DNA from: Phialophora verrucosa
Lineage: Eukaryota; Ascomycota; Eurotiomycetes; Chaetothyriales; Herpotrichiellaceae
DNA: 64,000 nt
NCBI GenBank assembly: GCA_002099365.1
Contig: MSED01000015.1
Span: 310,001 to 374,000, forward strand
Direction of reading: 5' to 3'
The position numbers were made by a program, and so were the translations under genes. The notes under the pieces are model-generated. The model was given only the letters and a program-made list of their open reading frames with translations, made no database searches and was not told where the DNA came from. This document shows positions 53,995-64,000 of the stretch, in pieces; positions within the stretch are counted from its first letter, which is position 1, and every line of letters begins with the position of its first letter.

Positions 53995-56900
53995 ATGGCA
54001 GACTATGGCGCGCCCGAGTCTCGCTATTATGGCGCGAGAGGGCCGCCTCCGCAGCATGGCGGTCCCGCGGACCAGAGAGATGCCGCCTTCCACAACATCT
54101 TCGGTGGCGCTCCTCCTCCAGGACGATCTCACACCATGACGACCCAGTCGGCACACCCCATGTTCGATCGAAGCCAGAGCATGACTCTGCAACAGCAACA
54201 TACCATGTCCATGAGACAAGGCCCGCCTCCCCCGATGCGTCCGATGCCTCAACCGTACGACCGATCAAACGGCACTGCACCGATTCAGCCGTACATGAAT
54301 GGCACAAACGGCGCTTCGAGGCCTCCACCACATAATCCAGCACCCATGTTTCCCGATCGAAGACCATACCCTCCGCCTCAGCGAATAGACACACGCACGG
54401 GAATTCCCCCTCCCATGCAGATGTCGCCGTACGATCGCAAGCCAATTCCCAACCGAATGCCTCCCCCGGCCTTGAACAATGATGCCTACAGGTCTCGGTC
54501 CATGGTGCGACCCGGTGAGCCGACGTTGAGTTACCGCCCGCCTCCGAGCAGCTTCCAGCAGGGCACCGCCAGTGCTTTCAGGCAGCAGCCCTATGCTGGT
54601 GTGGGTGCGTCAAGAACAACAGCACAGGGAAGACACATACCTGATAGAGTCGATGGCGACAGGTCCATGTCGATGGGTTCCTATGCTTTGGATCGTGAGA
54701 TCACTCAGCAATTGACGAGCGGAAGAGTGGTGCCTCATCGACGGAAAGAATCAGAATCCGATAATCCCTTCGCAGATCATCATGCCTCACCAGGCGGGTC
54801 TTTCAGTTCGTCAAATTCGCCGGGATACGGTATGACGCCGAGGGTACGGCGCCCTAGTGAGGGCAGCAATCCGCCCAGGACCGTATCTGCCGCCTCAGTC
54901 TCGTCAGACTTGACGCCGACAACAACACTGAACCCCAGCCGCAGCGACAGCATGATGAGCACCAGACCGCCCAACTCATCTCATTCCTCGGGCGGCCAGA
55001 CGATTGTTCAGCGGAAGTCGCCTCTTGTCTATCCTGCCCTTCTATCGCGCGTCGCCACCGCTTTTCAGGAACGAATTGGCGCCGGCGACAGAACCAAGAA
55101 TGATCTCACTTACAAGAGTGCCTTTACAGGCGCCGAAGCTGTCGACCTGATCGCCTACATCATCAAGACCACTGACCGAAACCTTGCTTTGCTCCTAGGC
55201 CGTGCACTGGACGCTCAAAAGTTCTTTCACGACGTCACATATGAGCATCGTCTGAGAGACGCTCCAGGCGAAGTCTATCGCTTTAGAGAGACAATGGGTG
55301 AAGAGGCGTCGTCTAAAGACGTCAACGGCGTCTTCACCTTGCTTACGGAATGTTATTCTCCAACATGCACAAGAGACAACCTCTGCTACTCAATCGCATG
55401 TCCCCGACGGTTGGAACAACAAGCTAGACTCAATCTACGACCTCAACCCGGACTTAGGCATTCCAACTCCAAGGGGAGTTTACACGAAGACGATCAGGAA
55501 CAAAAGCTTTGGATCAACAGTGTGCCGAAGGAAGTCGCAGATAAGATCGATGACAAGGAGAAGAAGAGACAGGAGGTCATCTCAGAGATCATGTACACTG
55601 AACGCGACTTTGTCAAGGACCTGGAATATCTCCGTGATTTCTGGATCAGACCGCTTCGTGGAGCTGGCAATGTCAACTCTCCTATCAAAGAAGAGCGACG
55701 TGAGAAGTTTGTCCGGACCGTCTTTGGCAACTGTCTGGAGGTTCTAGCTGTCAATGGCAAATTTGCGGAGGAGCTCTCAAAGCGGCAGAAAGAACAGCAC
55801 GTGGTCCACAATATTGGCGATGTCTTCCTGAAATGGGTCCCTCAGTTCGACCCTTTCATCAAGTATGGCGCAAATCAGATGTACGGCAAATACGAATTCG
55901 AGAAAGAGAAAGGTGCCAACCCGGCCTTTTCACGATTTGTCGACGAGACTGAACGCCTCAAAGAATCGCGGAAGCTGGAGTTGAACGGATACCTCACGAA
56001 GCCAACCACGCGACTGGCGCGATATCCTCTCTTACTGGACAATGTTCTGAAGTACACGAAGGATGACAACCCAGACAAGAAGGACATTCCTAAAGCTATA
56101 GGTCTGATTAAAGATTTCTTGGCTCGAGTCAACGCCGAAAGCGGCAAGGCAGAGAATCATTTCAACCTGGTCCAGTTGAATCAACAGCTCAAATGGAACG
56201 CTGGAGAATACACGGATCTCAAGCTGACAGAAGAAAATCGGGTCATCCTCACGAAGATGAGCTTCAAAAAGTCGCCCACCGACAATGCAGAAGTCCTGGT
56301 CTACCTGTTCGATCATGCTGTGCTGATGTGCAGGTTCAAGACTGTGAACAAGCGGGAAGAGTTGCGAGTCTACAGAAAGCCAATTCCACTGGAGCTTCTC
56401 GTTATTGCTGAGATGGATCAAGTCATTCCCCGTTTGGGCATCGCAAAACGCTCTTCATCTAGCCTGATCCCTGGCACGAAGCCGTCTTCATCGAACACAC
56501 CCGGACAGAAAGAGGTGTATCCGATCACTTTCCGACATCTCGGTAAAGGTGCATACGAGCTTCAACTCTACGCCACCTCGGTCACTCAGCGCAAGAAGTT
56601 TATTGAACTCGTCGAAGAACAACAGAGCAAGCTTCGCCAACGCAGCAGTTCCTTTTACAACAAGACAATCCTGTGTGAAAGTTTTTTCAATGCTCAGAAT
56701 CGCGTCAATTGCTTGGTGCCTACTGACGGAGGTCGCAAACTCATCTATGGGACTGACAACGGCATCTACATTGCTGATCGATGGCCTAAGGACAAATCGA
56801 TCAAGCCTAAGCGCATTCTCGACGCCACCCAAGTGTCACAGATTGACACGCTTGAAGAGTACCGATTGCTGCTGGTGCTATCGAACAAGACTCTGACTTC

Positions 56901-57774
56901 GTATCCCTTCGATGCCTTGGACCCGAACAACCAGAACCCGCTGGCAACGAGACCTCGCAAGATTCAAGGCCACGCCAATTTCTTCAAAGCAGGAATTGGT
57001 CTGGGCCGACATCTAGTTTGTTCCGTCAAGACTTCGGCATTGTCAACCACAATCAAGGTGTACGAGCCTATGGATGACCTGAATAAGGGCAAGAAGAAGC
57101 CGGCAATCAGTAAGATGTTTGCTAGCGGTCAAGATGCTCTAAAACCCTTCAAGGTCAGTTATACCACGAGTGGACTTGTGTGCCCGTGCATGCTAACATT
57201 CGGCTCAGGAATTCTACATCCCAGCCGAATCCACATCAGTACATTACCTGCGCTCAACACTCTGCGTTGGCTGCGCTCGAGGTTTCGAGGTCGTCTCGCT
57301 GGAAACCACCGAGCGACAATCTCTTCTCGACCAAGCCGACACGTCCCTCGACTTTGTTACGCGCAAAGAAAACGTCAAACCCATCCACATCGAGCGGCTC
57401 AACGGCGAGTTTCTTCTCAATTACTCCGACTTTAGCTTCTTCGTTAATCGCAATGGATGGCGCGCCAGACCGGACTGGAAGATTACTTGGGAAGGAACAC
57501 CGCAGGCTTTCGCGCTGAATTACCCTTACATCTTGGCATTCGAGCCTAGTTTCATTGAGATTCGGCATATCGAGACAAGCGAATTGATTCACGTTATGAC
57601 GGGAAAGAACGTACGGATGTTGCATTCGAGCACGAGAGAGGTGAGTTCCAACATGGCATCCTGAGCTCTTGGAGATGCGCTAACACCTGGCAGATTTTGT
57701 ACGCTTACGAGGACGAATCGGGCGAGGATGTGATTGCTAGCCTCGACTTCTGGACCCAGGCTCAAGGTACTTAG
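53995..57774 (+). CDS. ROM2: Rho1 guanine nucleotide exchange factor, Rom2 type (DEP-DH-PH-CNH)
   Basis: Activates Rho1 in the cell-wall-integrity pathway at the plasma membrane. Exons 53995-57153, 57209-57640 and 57694-57774 give 1223 aa. The start is MADYGAPESRYYGARGPPPQ; a GTG six bases upstream is not used. A long disordered Pro/Ser-rich N-terminus (about 1-335) is followed by a DEP domain at about 341-430 (LTYKSAFTGAEAVDLIAYII), a RhoGEF/DH domain at about 520-720 (KRQEVISEIMYTERDFVKDL), a PH domain at about 745-880 and a citron-homology CNH domain at about 900-1195 that continues through both small exons (GFEVVSLETTERQSLLDQAD, NGEFLLNYSDFSFFVNRNGW). The introns are 55 and 53 nt with GTCAGT and GTGAGT donors. 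Confidence 0.94.
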
Positions 57775-59145
57775 AGCCCGAGGAGGCTGGATAAGCAGAT
57801 TGGAAACCTGCGTCTTCACATTCAGCCAACTCTGTTACTTAAGGATACGTTTGGGTCTGCTTCGGTTGAAACATAGATGATACCATGCGGGCGACCCAAA
57901 CGATTCGGGATATGGACTTGGAGACCAATATTTGACCGATTCTTGGAATGAAATGGGACCGCGTCAAATCCGTGCAGCTGAGCGATGGGGATAATGGGCG
58001 AACAAGTCCCGTGGATGACATCAACAGAGAAACGAGGAGATGCATGAAATGTGAAGATATCAGGTGGTTCGGCTCTGTCATAATAATGCACTTCAACCCG
58101 TGGTGTCCAGGACCGAGCAGGCAGGAGAGGCAGAGTCAGACAGTCCAAAGATTGAGTTCCTTTCACCGATCATCAGTCAAGACCATTGGCATCTACCAGT
58201 GACCGGTTTTGGTATTGGCATCTGCATGCTTATTGTATGGAGTAGGCCCGCAGGGTATGAACTTTCCGATCAGCAGCTTCCGGCCTGTGTAACGAGCCAA
58301 GGACCGCCTCTGATCCTTAACGGTAAGGAGACTCGGCGCTGTTGTCGATGTCTCGGTCGTGGTCGTGATTGCGGTCGTGGTCGTCACCGTTTCGTGGCTT
58401 AGACTTCTTGCGAAATTCGATTATGCAACTGTTGAACTGCGGTTTTGGAAATGTGGAAACGTGGACCTAGCGTTGCTGACCCGAAAGGCCGCGCCCGGAG
58501 ATGTGGCCTGTCGTGCCTGTCAAAACATGGCCAAGCGCCTAAGGGCTCGCAACCGGGACGCCAAAAAGCTTAGCTGGATTGCGTATGTCGGGCCTTGAGA
58601 ACGGGGGAAGTACTGGTGCCCACTATTGCCGCTATCCTTCAACTCTGGCCCATCAGTCACCAATCGAGTCCCCTGAAACAAGACGCATGCGCAATCACTT
58701 TTTCCAGAGTTCGTCCTCAGACGGGCTGGATTTCTATTTTCTGGCATGCTCTCTTTCCTCTCGTATTGCTATCTCGGGCGGCCTCTTTGAACATTCTTCC
58801 TTGACAGACGGGACTCGACGAGTAATTGCGACAGGTGCTCCTCCGGCTCCCTTCCCTGTACCACGCCTCGTCCTGCTGGTCTTGCACAATTTCGTAACTG
58901 CGGCTGGACCGTACACGCTGCACAAAAGAGATGTTACGATAACGAGAATGTCCCTTCAGCTATACTCATAGGAGTATTTTTCACGCAGCTCCGTCGAGAT
59001 TTCTGATCCGTGCCAGCTGTCACAATTGTTTGGGCAGAGCCATATGCGATCGCCTTGGACCTGGTACGATCGGACCCGACGGTGACAGCTCTGTCACTGG
59101 CCTCGATTGGAGTTGTATCGGGGTCGCCTGCGCACGCGCCCCTTC
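57775..59145. other. intergenic, one small GTCGTG-rich tract
   Basis: 1.37 kb with no supported gene. A short (GTCGTG)n-like tract lies at about 58345-58390. Confidence 0.5.
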
Positions 59146-60299
59146 ATGGCCTTGTCTAACTCATGGAAGCGACCAGCCCTCGTCGCTGTGGTCCTCACAA
59201 TACTGTTCCTCCTCTTCCGACAATCAAGCGTTTCGCCTAGCACGCCCGAGGTGGCACTTGCTACTGAAGAGGGACAACCCTTCAGATCATACCCTCCCCC
59301 GAAGGCTCCCAAGCCAGCCCACGAAGCTCAACGGCCAATTCAGGATGTGGTGAGCAAGTCTCTCTACGAAAAACTACGGTACCATTTCCCCTACGACATC
59401 GAACCGAAGTTTCCCGCGTACATATGGCAGACATGGAAATATGGACCTGATTCGGGAAAATTTGAAGAGAGGTTAAGACCCTTCGAGGCATCATGGTCCA
59501 CCCTTCATCCTGGGTTCGTCCACGAAGTGATCACAGACGAGGCCGCACTGCACCTCATCAGTTACCTTTACGCATCAGTGCCGGAGGTTGTTGAAGCATA
59601 TGAAGCGATGCCCCTTCCTGTCATCAAGGCCGATTTCTTCCGCTATCTCATCTTGCTTGCCCGTGGGGGCATCTACAGTGACATCGACACCCAGGCACTC
59701 AAGCCCGCCATCGATTGGCTGCCTCCAAATCTAGACACGTCTACAGTTGGCTTGGTGGTCGGGATCGAGGCCGATCCTGATAGAGAAGATTGGAACGACT
59801 GGTATGCTAGGAGAATACAGTTCTGCCAATGGACCATTCAGTCGAAGCCGGGACATCCAGTCCTGAGAGATATTGTGGCCACCATTACCGAAGACACGCT
59901 CCGAATGCAGAAGGCGGGAAGTCTACGCAAAGGCAAAGAGCCGACAAAGAGCATCATGGAGTACACTGGCCCAGGGGTGTGGACAGATGCGCTCTTCTCA
60001 TATTTTAATAACCGGGAATACTTTGACTTCAGCGCTCGGAAGACGAACGTCTCGTACTCGGACTTTTATGAGATTAGGGAGCACAAGAAGATCGGGGATG
60101 TCGTTGTGCTCCCCATCACCAGTTTCAGCCCGGGTGTTGGCCAAATGGGAGCTGAAGGGCCCGAGGACGCAATGGCTTTTGTGAGACACGAATTTGATGG
60201 TATGCGTCCCGTGAACACTTTGCGATGCTTCTGCATGGGTACACTAACAAAAGTACAGGATCTTGGAAGCCGGCGAGTGAACGTATGAAAGATGGTTGA
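59146..60299 (+). CDS. Och1-like alpha-1,6-mannosyltransferase (GT32), Golgi
   Basis: Type II Golgi membrane enzyme that would add the first alpha-1,6-mannose to N-glycans (Och1) or act in a related mannosylation. Exons 59146-60199 and 60259-60299 give 364 aa. The start MALSNSWKRP is followed by a signal anchor at about 9-23 (ALVAVVLTILFLLF). GT32 motifs: FPAYIWQTWKYG near the catalytic domain start, ADFFRYLILLARGGIYSDID with the DxD metal site D179-I-D181, and YTGPGVWTDALFSYF. The short second exon supplies the conserved end SWKPASERMKDG after FVRHEFDG; without it the frame runs into an unrelated tail. Several Och1-like paralogues exist in filamentous fungi, so orthology with yeast OCH1 is not certain. 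Confidence 0.9.
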
Positions 60300-61331
60300 C
60301 AGCGAGCGGACCCGGAAACCAGCTCCATGAACATATGATCTGACGGCTGACTCCTTTCTGCGTGGCGTTTTCCCTGTGTGAACGGGCGACGGCTGGCGAT
60401 ATCAGCCATTGAACGGCCTGGATGGTCACGGATATAGAGAACCAGACTAGGGACCAGGAGGAGTATTGGCACATGGCCGGCACATAGATATGCGGCCGAA
60501 TACTCTTCTAATGTGAGCAAGTAACAGCTTCTCTAAACCTGAATGTGCTTCCTCGTAACAGCTGCCCAGTCCAGCTTTCACCTTGTGCCACCAAGCTCGC
60601 ATCCCTTTTTAACTTTGTCCCGCCACGATTGAGCTCCTGGCAGGATCGAGTTGCCGATCGGTGCGTCCAAGCGCGGCAGCAATAGGCAAGTGTCGCTCAA
60701 AGGAGCGTTTGCCAACACCTTTGGCCCTTCAACCTACGCCCTTGTCCGCGATAGCAAGTCGGTGGCAGCTCGCCTGTTTTGTCTCGATCGGTTCAGACTA
60801 TGGTTTTGCGGTGGTTTCATCTGCCCACCCACTCGCGATCGTCCGCCTCACCCGCAGCAGTGACGTTATGCGCGGCGGTGCTGGTCTCGCTACGAGGCCG
60901 CTTTGACGCACGTGTGCTGGGCACTAGGAAAATTACTGCACGCGCTGTCAGGAGCAAACTCCTGGGGCTGGTGGGCGGGCTGGCTGGGCTGCTCAGTCAG
61001 TCACCGTCTCCTAACAAACTGCATCATTGTGCGATCTTCCATCTGATCGTCTTCTTCACTTGTTTGCTCATTCAGGCCCGTAGCTTTTCCTTGCACATTT
61101 TCCCACGCTCCCCATTGCACGTCCCTGCAGCGATCCTCGTCTCCTCTGCAGCTATCCAACACCACTGCCTCACCGCTGAAATCCCGTTGCCTTGCAGCCC
61201 CTCCTTTGGTCGCAAACTGCATGCATTCGACCACCACCACTCCCACCACCACTCCGCCCAACTCGCCATGATCTCCCGGTTCAACGACCGATAGTAATCC
61301 TTCTACCAAAACATGCACACTGGCTGTTCCG
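60300..61331. promoter_or_regulatory. upstream region and leader of the PKA gene with two upstream ORFs
   Basis: About 1 kb with no other gene. Close to the start codon lie uORF 1 at 61268-61294 (MISRFNDR, 8 codons) and an ATG at 61313 in another frame that runs past the main start. Both would reduce initiation at 61332 if the transcript includes them. The region is otherwise unremarkable apart from pyrimidine- and CCAC-rich stretches. Confidence 0.45.
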
Positions 61332-62769
61332 ATGAGCACAGCGACGCTTCAGACGCCGCAGCAACAGCAGCCGCCCCGCGCGGCTTCCGCTCAAGGTCAT
61401 AGGCAGTTCCTGCGCACCAGCAACCCCCACAACACAAGAAGCGCGTCCCATCCCCATCCCAGCCGACAGCAAGAAAAAGATCAGATCCAGAAACATGCCG
61501 ACCCCGACCGATCCAAGGAGGTTATGCCTCCCGAGGAGGTCTCCAGACCGCCGGAAGAGAAGGGCCTGGGCAAGTCGTCGACGACACTGAAGCTCTCCGA
61601 TTTTGAGTTGATGAGGACCCTTGGAACTGGTACGCCCGGGAACATGTTCGCTTCATTGCGCACGCACTGACACACTTCGGGCAGGCACTTTTGCACGAGT
61701 CTGGCTATGTCGCTTTGCCAATCCTCACCCCGAGGACAGGCACAAAGTCTTCGCGCTCAAGGTCCTTAAAAAGGTTGACGTGATCAAACTGAAACAGGTC
61801 GAGCATGTCCGGAACGAAAGAGACGTCCTTGCTGCCGTGGCCGGCCACCCCTTCATCACGACCCTAGTTACTTCCTTCTCCGACGATACCTCGTTGTATA
61901 TGTTGCTCGACTACACACCTGGAGGAGAGATCTTTTCATACCTCAGGCGCGCCCGCCGCTTTCCTTTCTCGACTGTCCAATTCTACGCCGCCGAAATCAC
62001 CCTGATATTGGCCTACCTCCACGAGGTCCAGTTCGTGGCGTACCGCGATCTGAAACCCGAAAACATCCTGCTCGACGTCGATGGCCACCTGAAACTGGTC
62101 GATTTCGGGTTCGCCAAGTACCTCCCTCCCGCGCCGGAATCTTCCTCGGAGAATGGGAACGGCCAGAGCACCACTCTCCAGAAACTAGGTACCGAACACC
62201 CCGAACCGCAAGCCAACGGTGCCGGCGTCACCTACACCCTTTGCGGTACACCCGAATACCTCGCCCCAGAAGTAATCCGTAACACCGGCCACGGCACCGC
62301 CGTCGACTGGTGGGCGTTGGGGATCCTGGTCTACGAAATGCTCATCGGCCAACCCCCGTTCTGGGACCAAAACCCCATGCGCATCTACGAGCAGATTGTG
62401 GCGGGCCACATCCGCTTTCCGACCGCCCATCCGTCTCAGCACGGCCAACGGCATAGTCTCCATGTCCCCCGTGCGGCGAGGGATTTCATCCTCGCGCTGT
62501 GCAAGACCGATCCGACGCAGCGGCTGGGCCACATTGCCGGGGGAAGCAAGCGAGTGATGTCCCATTATTTCTTCGACGGTGTCGACTGGGATGAGATTTA
62601 TTATCGCAAGCGGAGGGGCCCCATCATCCCCCGGGTGGAGTGGGCGGGCGATGCCGGCAATTTCGACGAATACCCGGACCCGGTGGAGGGGGAGGAGAGC
62701 GAGGGCGGCCGCGGACGGTATACGGACGAGTTACGAGCTGAGTGGGAGGAGTCTTTCAAGGACTTTTAA
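61332..62769 (+). CDS. cAMP-dependent protein kinase catalytic subunit, divergent (PkaC2/PkaB-like)
   Basis: AGC-family Ser/Thr kinase, 460 aa, exons 61332-61629 and 61685-62769 (intron 55 nt, GTACGC donor, CAG acceptor). The N-terminus is Gln/Pro/His-rich. Kinase motifs: glycine loop LGTGTFARV formed across the splice, VAIK-type FALKVLKK, catalytic loop YRDLKPENILLD, DFG at residues 239-241, activation-loop LCGTPEYLAPEV and C-terminal FDGVDW and AGC tail (FDEYPDPVEGEE). There is no C1 or PH domain, which fits PKA. The DFG-to-T284 spacing is 45 residues instead of 13 in canonical PKA, because about 32 Ser/Glu/Gln-rich residues are inserted after FAKYLPP. This looks like the secondary (C2) isoform rather than the main catalytic subunit. 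Confidence 0.88.
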
Positions 62770-63914
62770 GCCCCGTCCATGCCCTGGATTTTTGCATCTT
62801 GTATTTGACGACCACGTATTGAAGACGCGGGCGATCACGGGAGAAAGGAAGGGACGGGGAGAATTTGGAACAGGAAAGATAAATGCCTGCGGCATGTGAC
62901 ATGTTTCACGTACAGTACAGTACAGTACCTTACCTAGATGGATGTGTTTGTGCTTTTGGTTGCCCGACTCACTTCTTCTGTAGCCCTCTGGGCTGGGCTG
63001 AGCTGGTTTGGGCTGGTTGGGTGCACTGGTGGATGGGATGGTCTACCTGACCCTCCCTTTCTCCCTTGCCTACTCCACCTCGGCTCAGCTGCTGCTGCTC
63101 ATATAGCTTTGACATATTGTAATCAATGCGAAGAAACGTGAAAGACACTGGGGCTGAGCTCTTGTTTGCTTATATTTCTCGCGCTGATGTTCTACCACCA
63201 TTAAAGACACGGAAAAGAAATGAGTTCAGCGCCGCGAGCTGGCTGAGGCCGCGATGCATACCGCATGTGATTATAGGCACATCCACTGAACCGGAGGTGA
63301 CTCATAAGGGGGAAGCGTGCAACAGAGAGCCCGATTCCTTGCAGATGCAAGTACAGTTGGGAAGCAGGCAGTCAACCACGATCTAGGCATTAAGGTGAGA
63401 ATTAATAAGCCGATGTGGAGTGCCCGATATCAGGGAGTGAGAAAGTCACTAACACCTAGACCATTCTCGCATTTATGCAGGAACATAGATTGGCGAACGA
63501 GGCATAAATGAAAAGCGCACGACGAGTCGAGTTTCTTGTGGTGGTTGTGAACGTTCGGATCAGCTGCTTGATTGTTCCGACGAGGCTGCGACAGTAACTG
63601 CAAGGCTGAACTGTCGTTTGAGGTCCGTCCCTTTTGCGGGGAAATGTTTGCCATGGTCAGTCAGGAAGGCAGCCACTGATTGTCGCCGCGGTCCGTAAGC
63701 AAGCTCCCCTTCTTCACGCAGGTATTCCCACTTCATCTGTGCATCTACATCGATACAGACAAGTCCGACCCGGCTCCCGTCACAGCAGCCCTTGTTTGAA
63801 CGCCTCAGCCGCTCAACTCAACTTGCATCCAGCTCCGGCCCCGTCCTTGCCTTCCAGCTCGACGTCCGCAGCGTCCAAAGCGCCATGCGTCATATATCCT
63901 AGTGGGATGACAAT
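62770..63914. other. intergenic with two simple repeats
   Basis: 1.14 kb. A (GTACA)n microsatellite of about four units lies at about 62910-62929 and a GGGCTG/GGTTG-rich stretch at about 62985-63025. No gene is recognised. Confidence 0.5.
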
Positions 63915-64000
63915 ATGGCGGAGCCTACCGACGACTTGATATCGCAGGTGTGCGCGATCACGGGGTTGGATGAGGGAAGTGCAAAGGTGTTACTGAAGGT
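63915..64000 (+). CDS. N-terminus of a UBA-like-domain protein (runs off right edge)
   Basis: The first 28 codons, MAEPTDDLISQVCAITGLDE then GSAKVLLK, are seen. The pattern (D.LI.QVC.ITG.....A...L) is that of the N-terminal UBA-like helix bundle found in UBX proteins and some ubiquitin proteases. The rest lies beyond the window, so the full identity is open. Confidence 0.45.
   Translation, partial: MAEPTDDLISQVCAITGLDEGSAKVLLK

Overview
The window reads as nuclear DNA of a filamentous ascomycete (Pezizomycotina); I cannot place it to class. The evidence is: short introns (about 48-70 nt) with GTRNGT donors; single genes under separate promoters; fungus-specific families (Ste11 with a Ras-binding domain, Ste12 with two C2H2 fingers, Faf1, Grg1/CCG-1, the V-ATPase c' subunit, an Och1-like GT32 enzyme, a CysA/MetX acetyltransferase); and a 14-kb AT-rich block whose transposons carry the C-to-T damage of repeat-induced point mutation (RIP).

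Layout. 1-10.7 kb: the N-terminal half of a STE11-type MAPKKK running off the left edge, a ZNF511-like zinc-finger gene, a metallo-beta-lactamase-fold hydrolase, a peroxisomal enoyl-CoA isomerase, an alpha/beta hydrolase and a doubtful zinc-knuckle/proline-rich gene. 10.7-14.8 kb: gene-poor, with an 824-bp non-autonomous Mutator-like element that has 70-bp inverted repeats and a target duplication. 14.76-29.30 kb: one nested composite. A Fot1/pogo-type DNA transposon is interrupted by a Ty3/gypsy element, which is interrupted by a second Ty3/gypsy element in the opposite orientation. Both retroelements have paired LTRs and 5-bp target duplications, and everything inside is heavily RIP-mutated. 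29.3-34.5 kb: a grg-1/ccg-1 homologue, an unrecognised gene, HIS6 and FAF1. 34.5-43 kb: a long gene-free stretch leading into STE12, then a small membrane-protein gene. 43-57.8 kb: a Bni1/SepA formin, a membrane protein with an apparent frameshift, a CysA/MetX acetyltransferase, VMA11 and a ROM2-type Rho GEF. 58-64 kb: an Och1-like mannosyltransferase, a divergent PKA catalytic subunit with an enlarged activation loop, and the first codons of a UBA-like protein.

Functionally the gene set leans to signalling and polarity. Ste11 and Ste12 belong to the same pheromone/filamentation MAPK pathway. Rom2 activates Rho1, formins are Rho effectors, and PKA acts in parallel. Gene spacing gives no sign of co-regulation, so this may be coincidence. 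I found no convincing new biochemical system. The most informative structures are the datable nested, RIP-mutated transposon stack with unmutated ends and the Mutator-like element beside it. Intron coordinates come from splice consensus plus family conservation, without transcript data.
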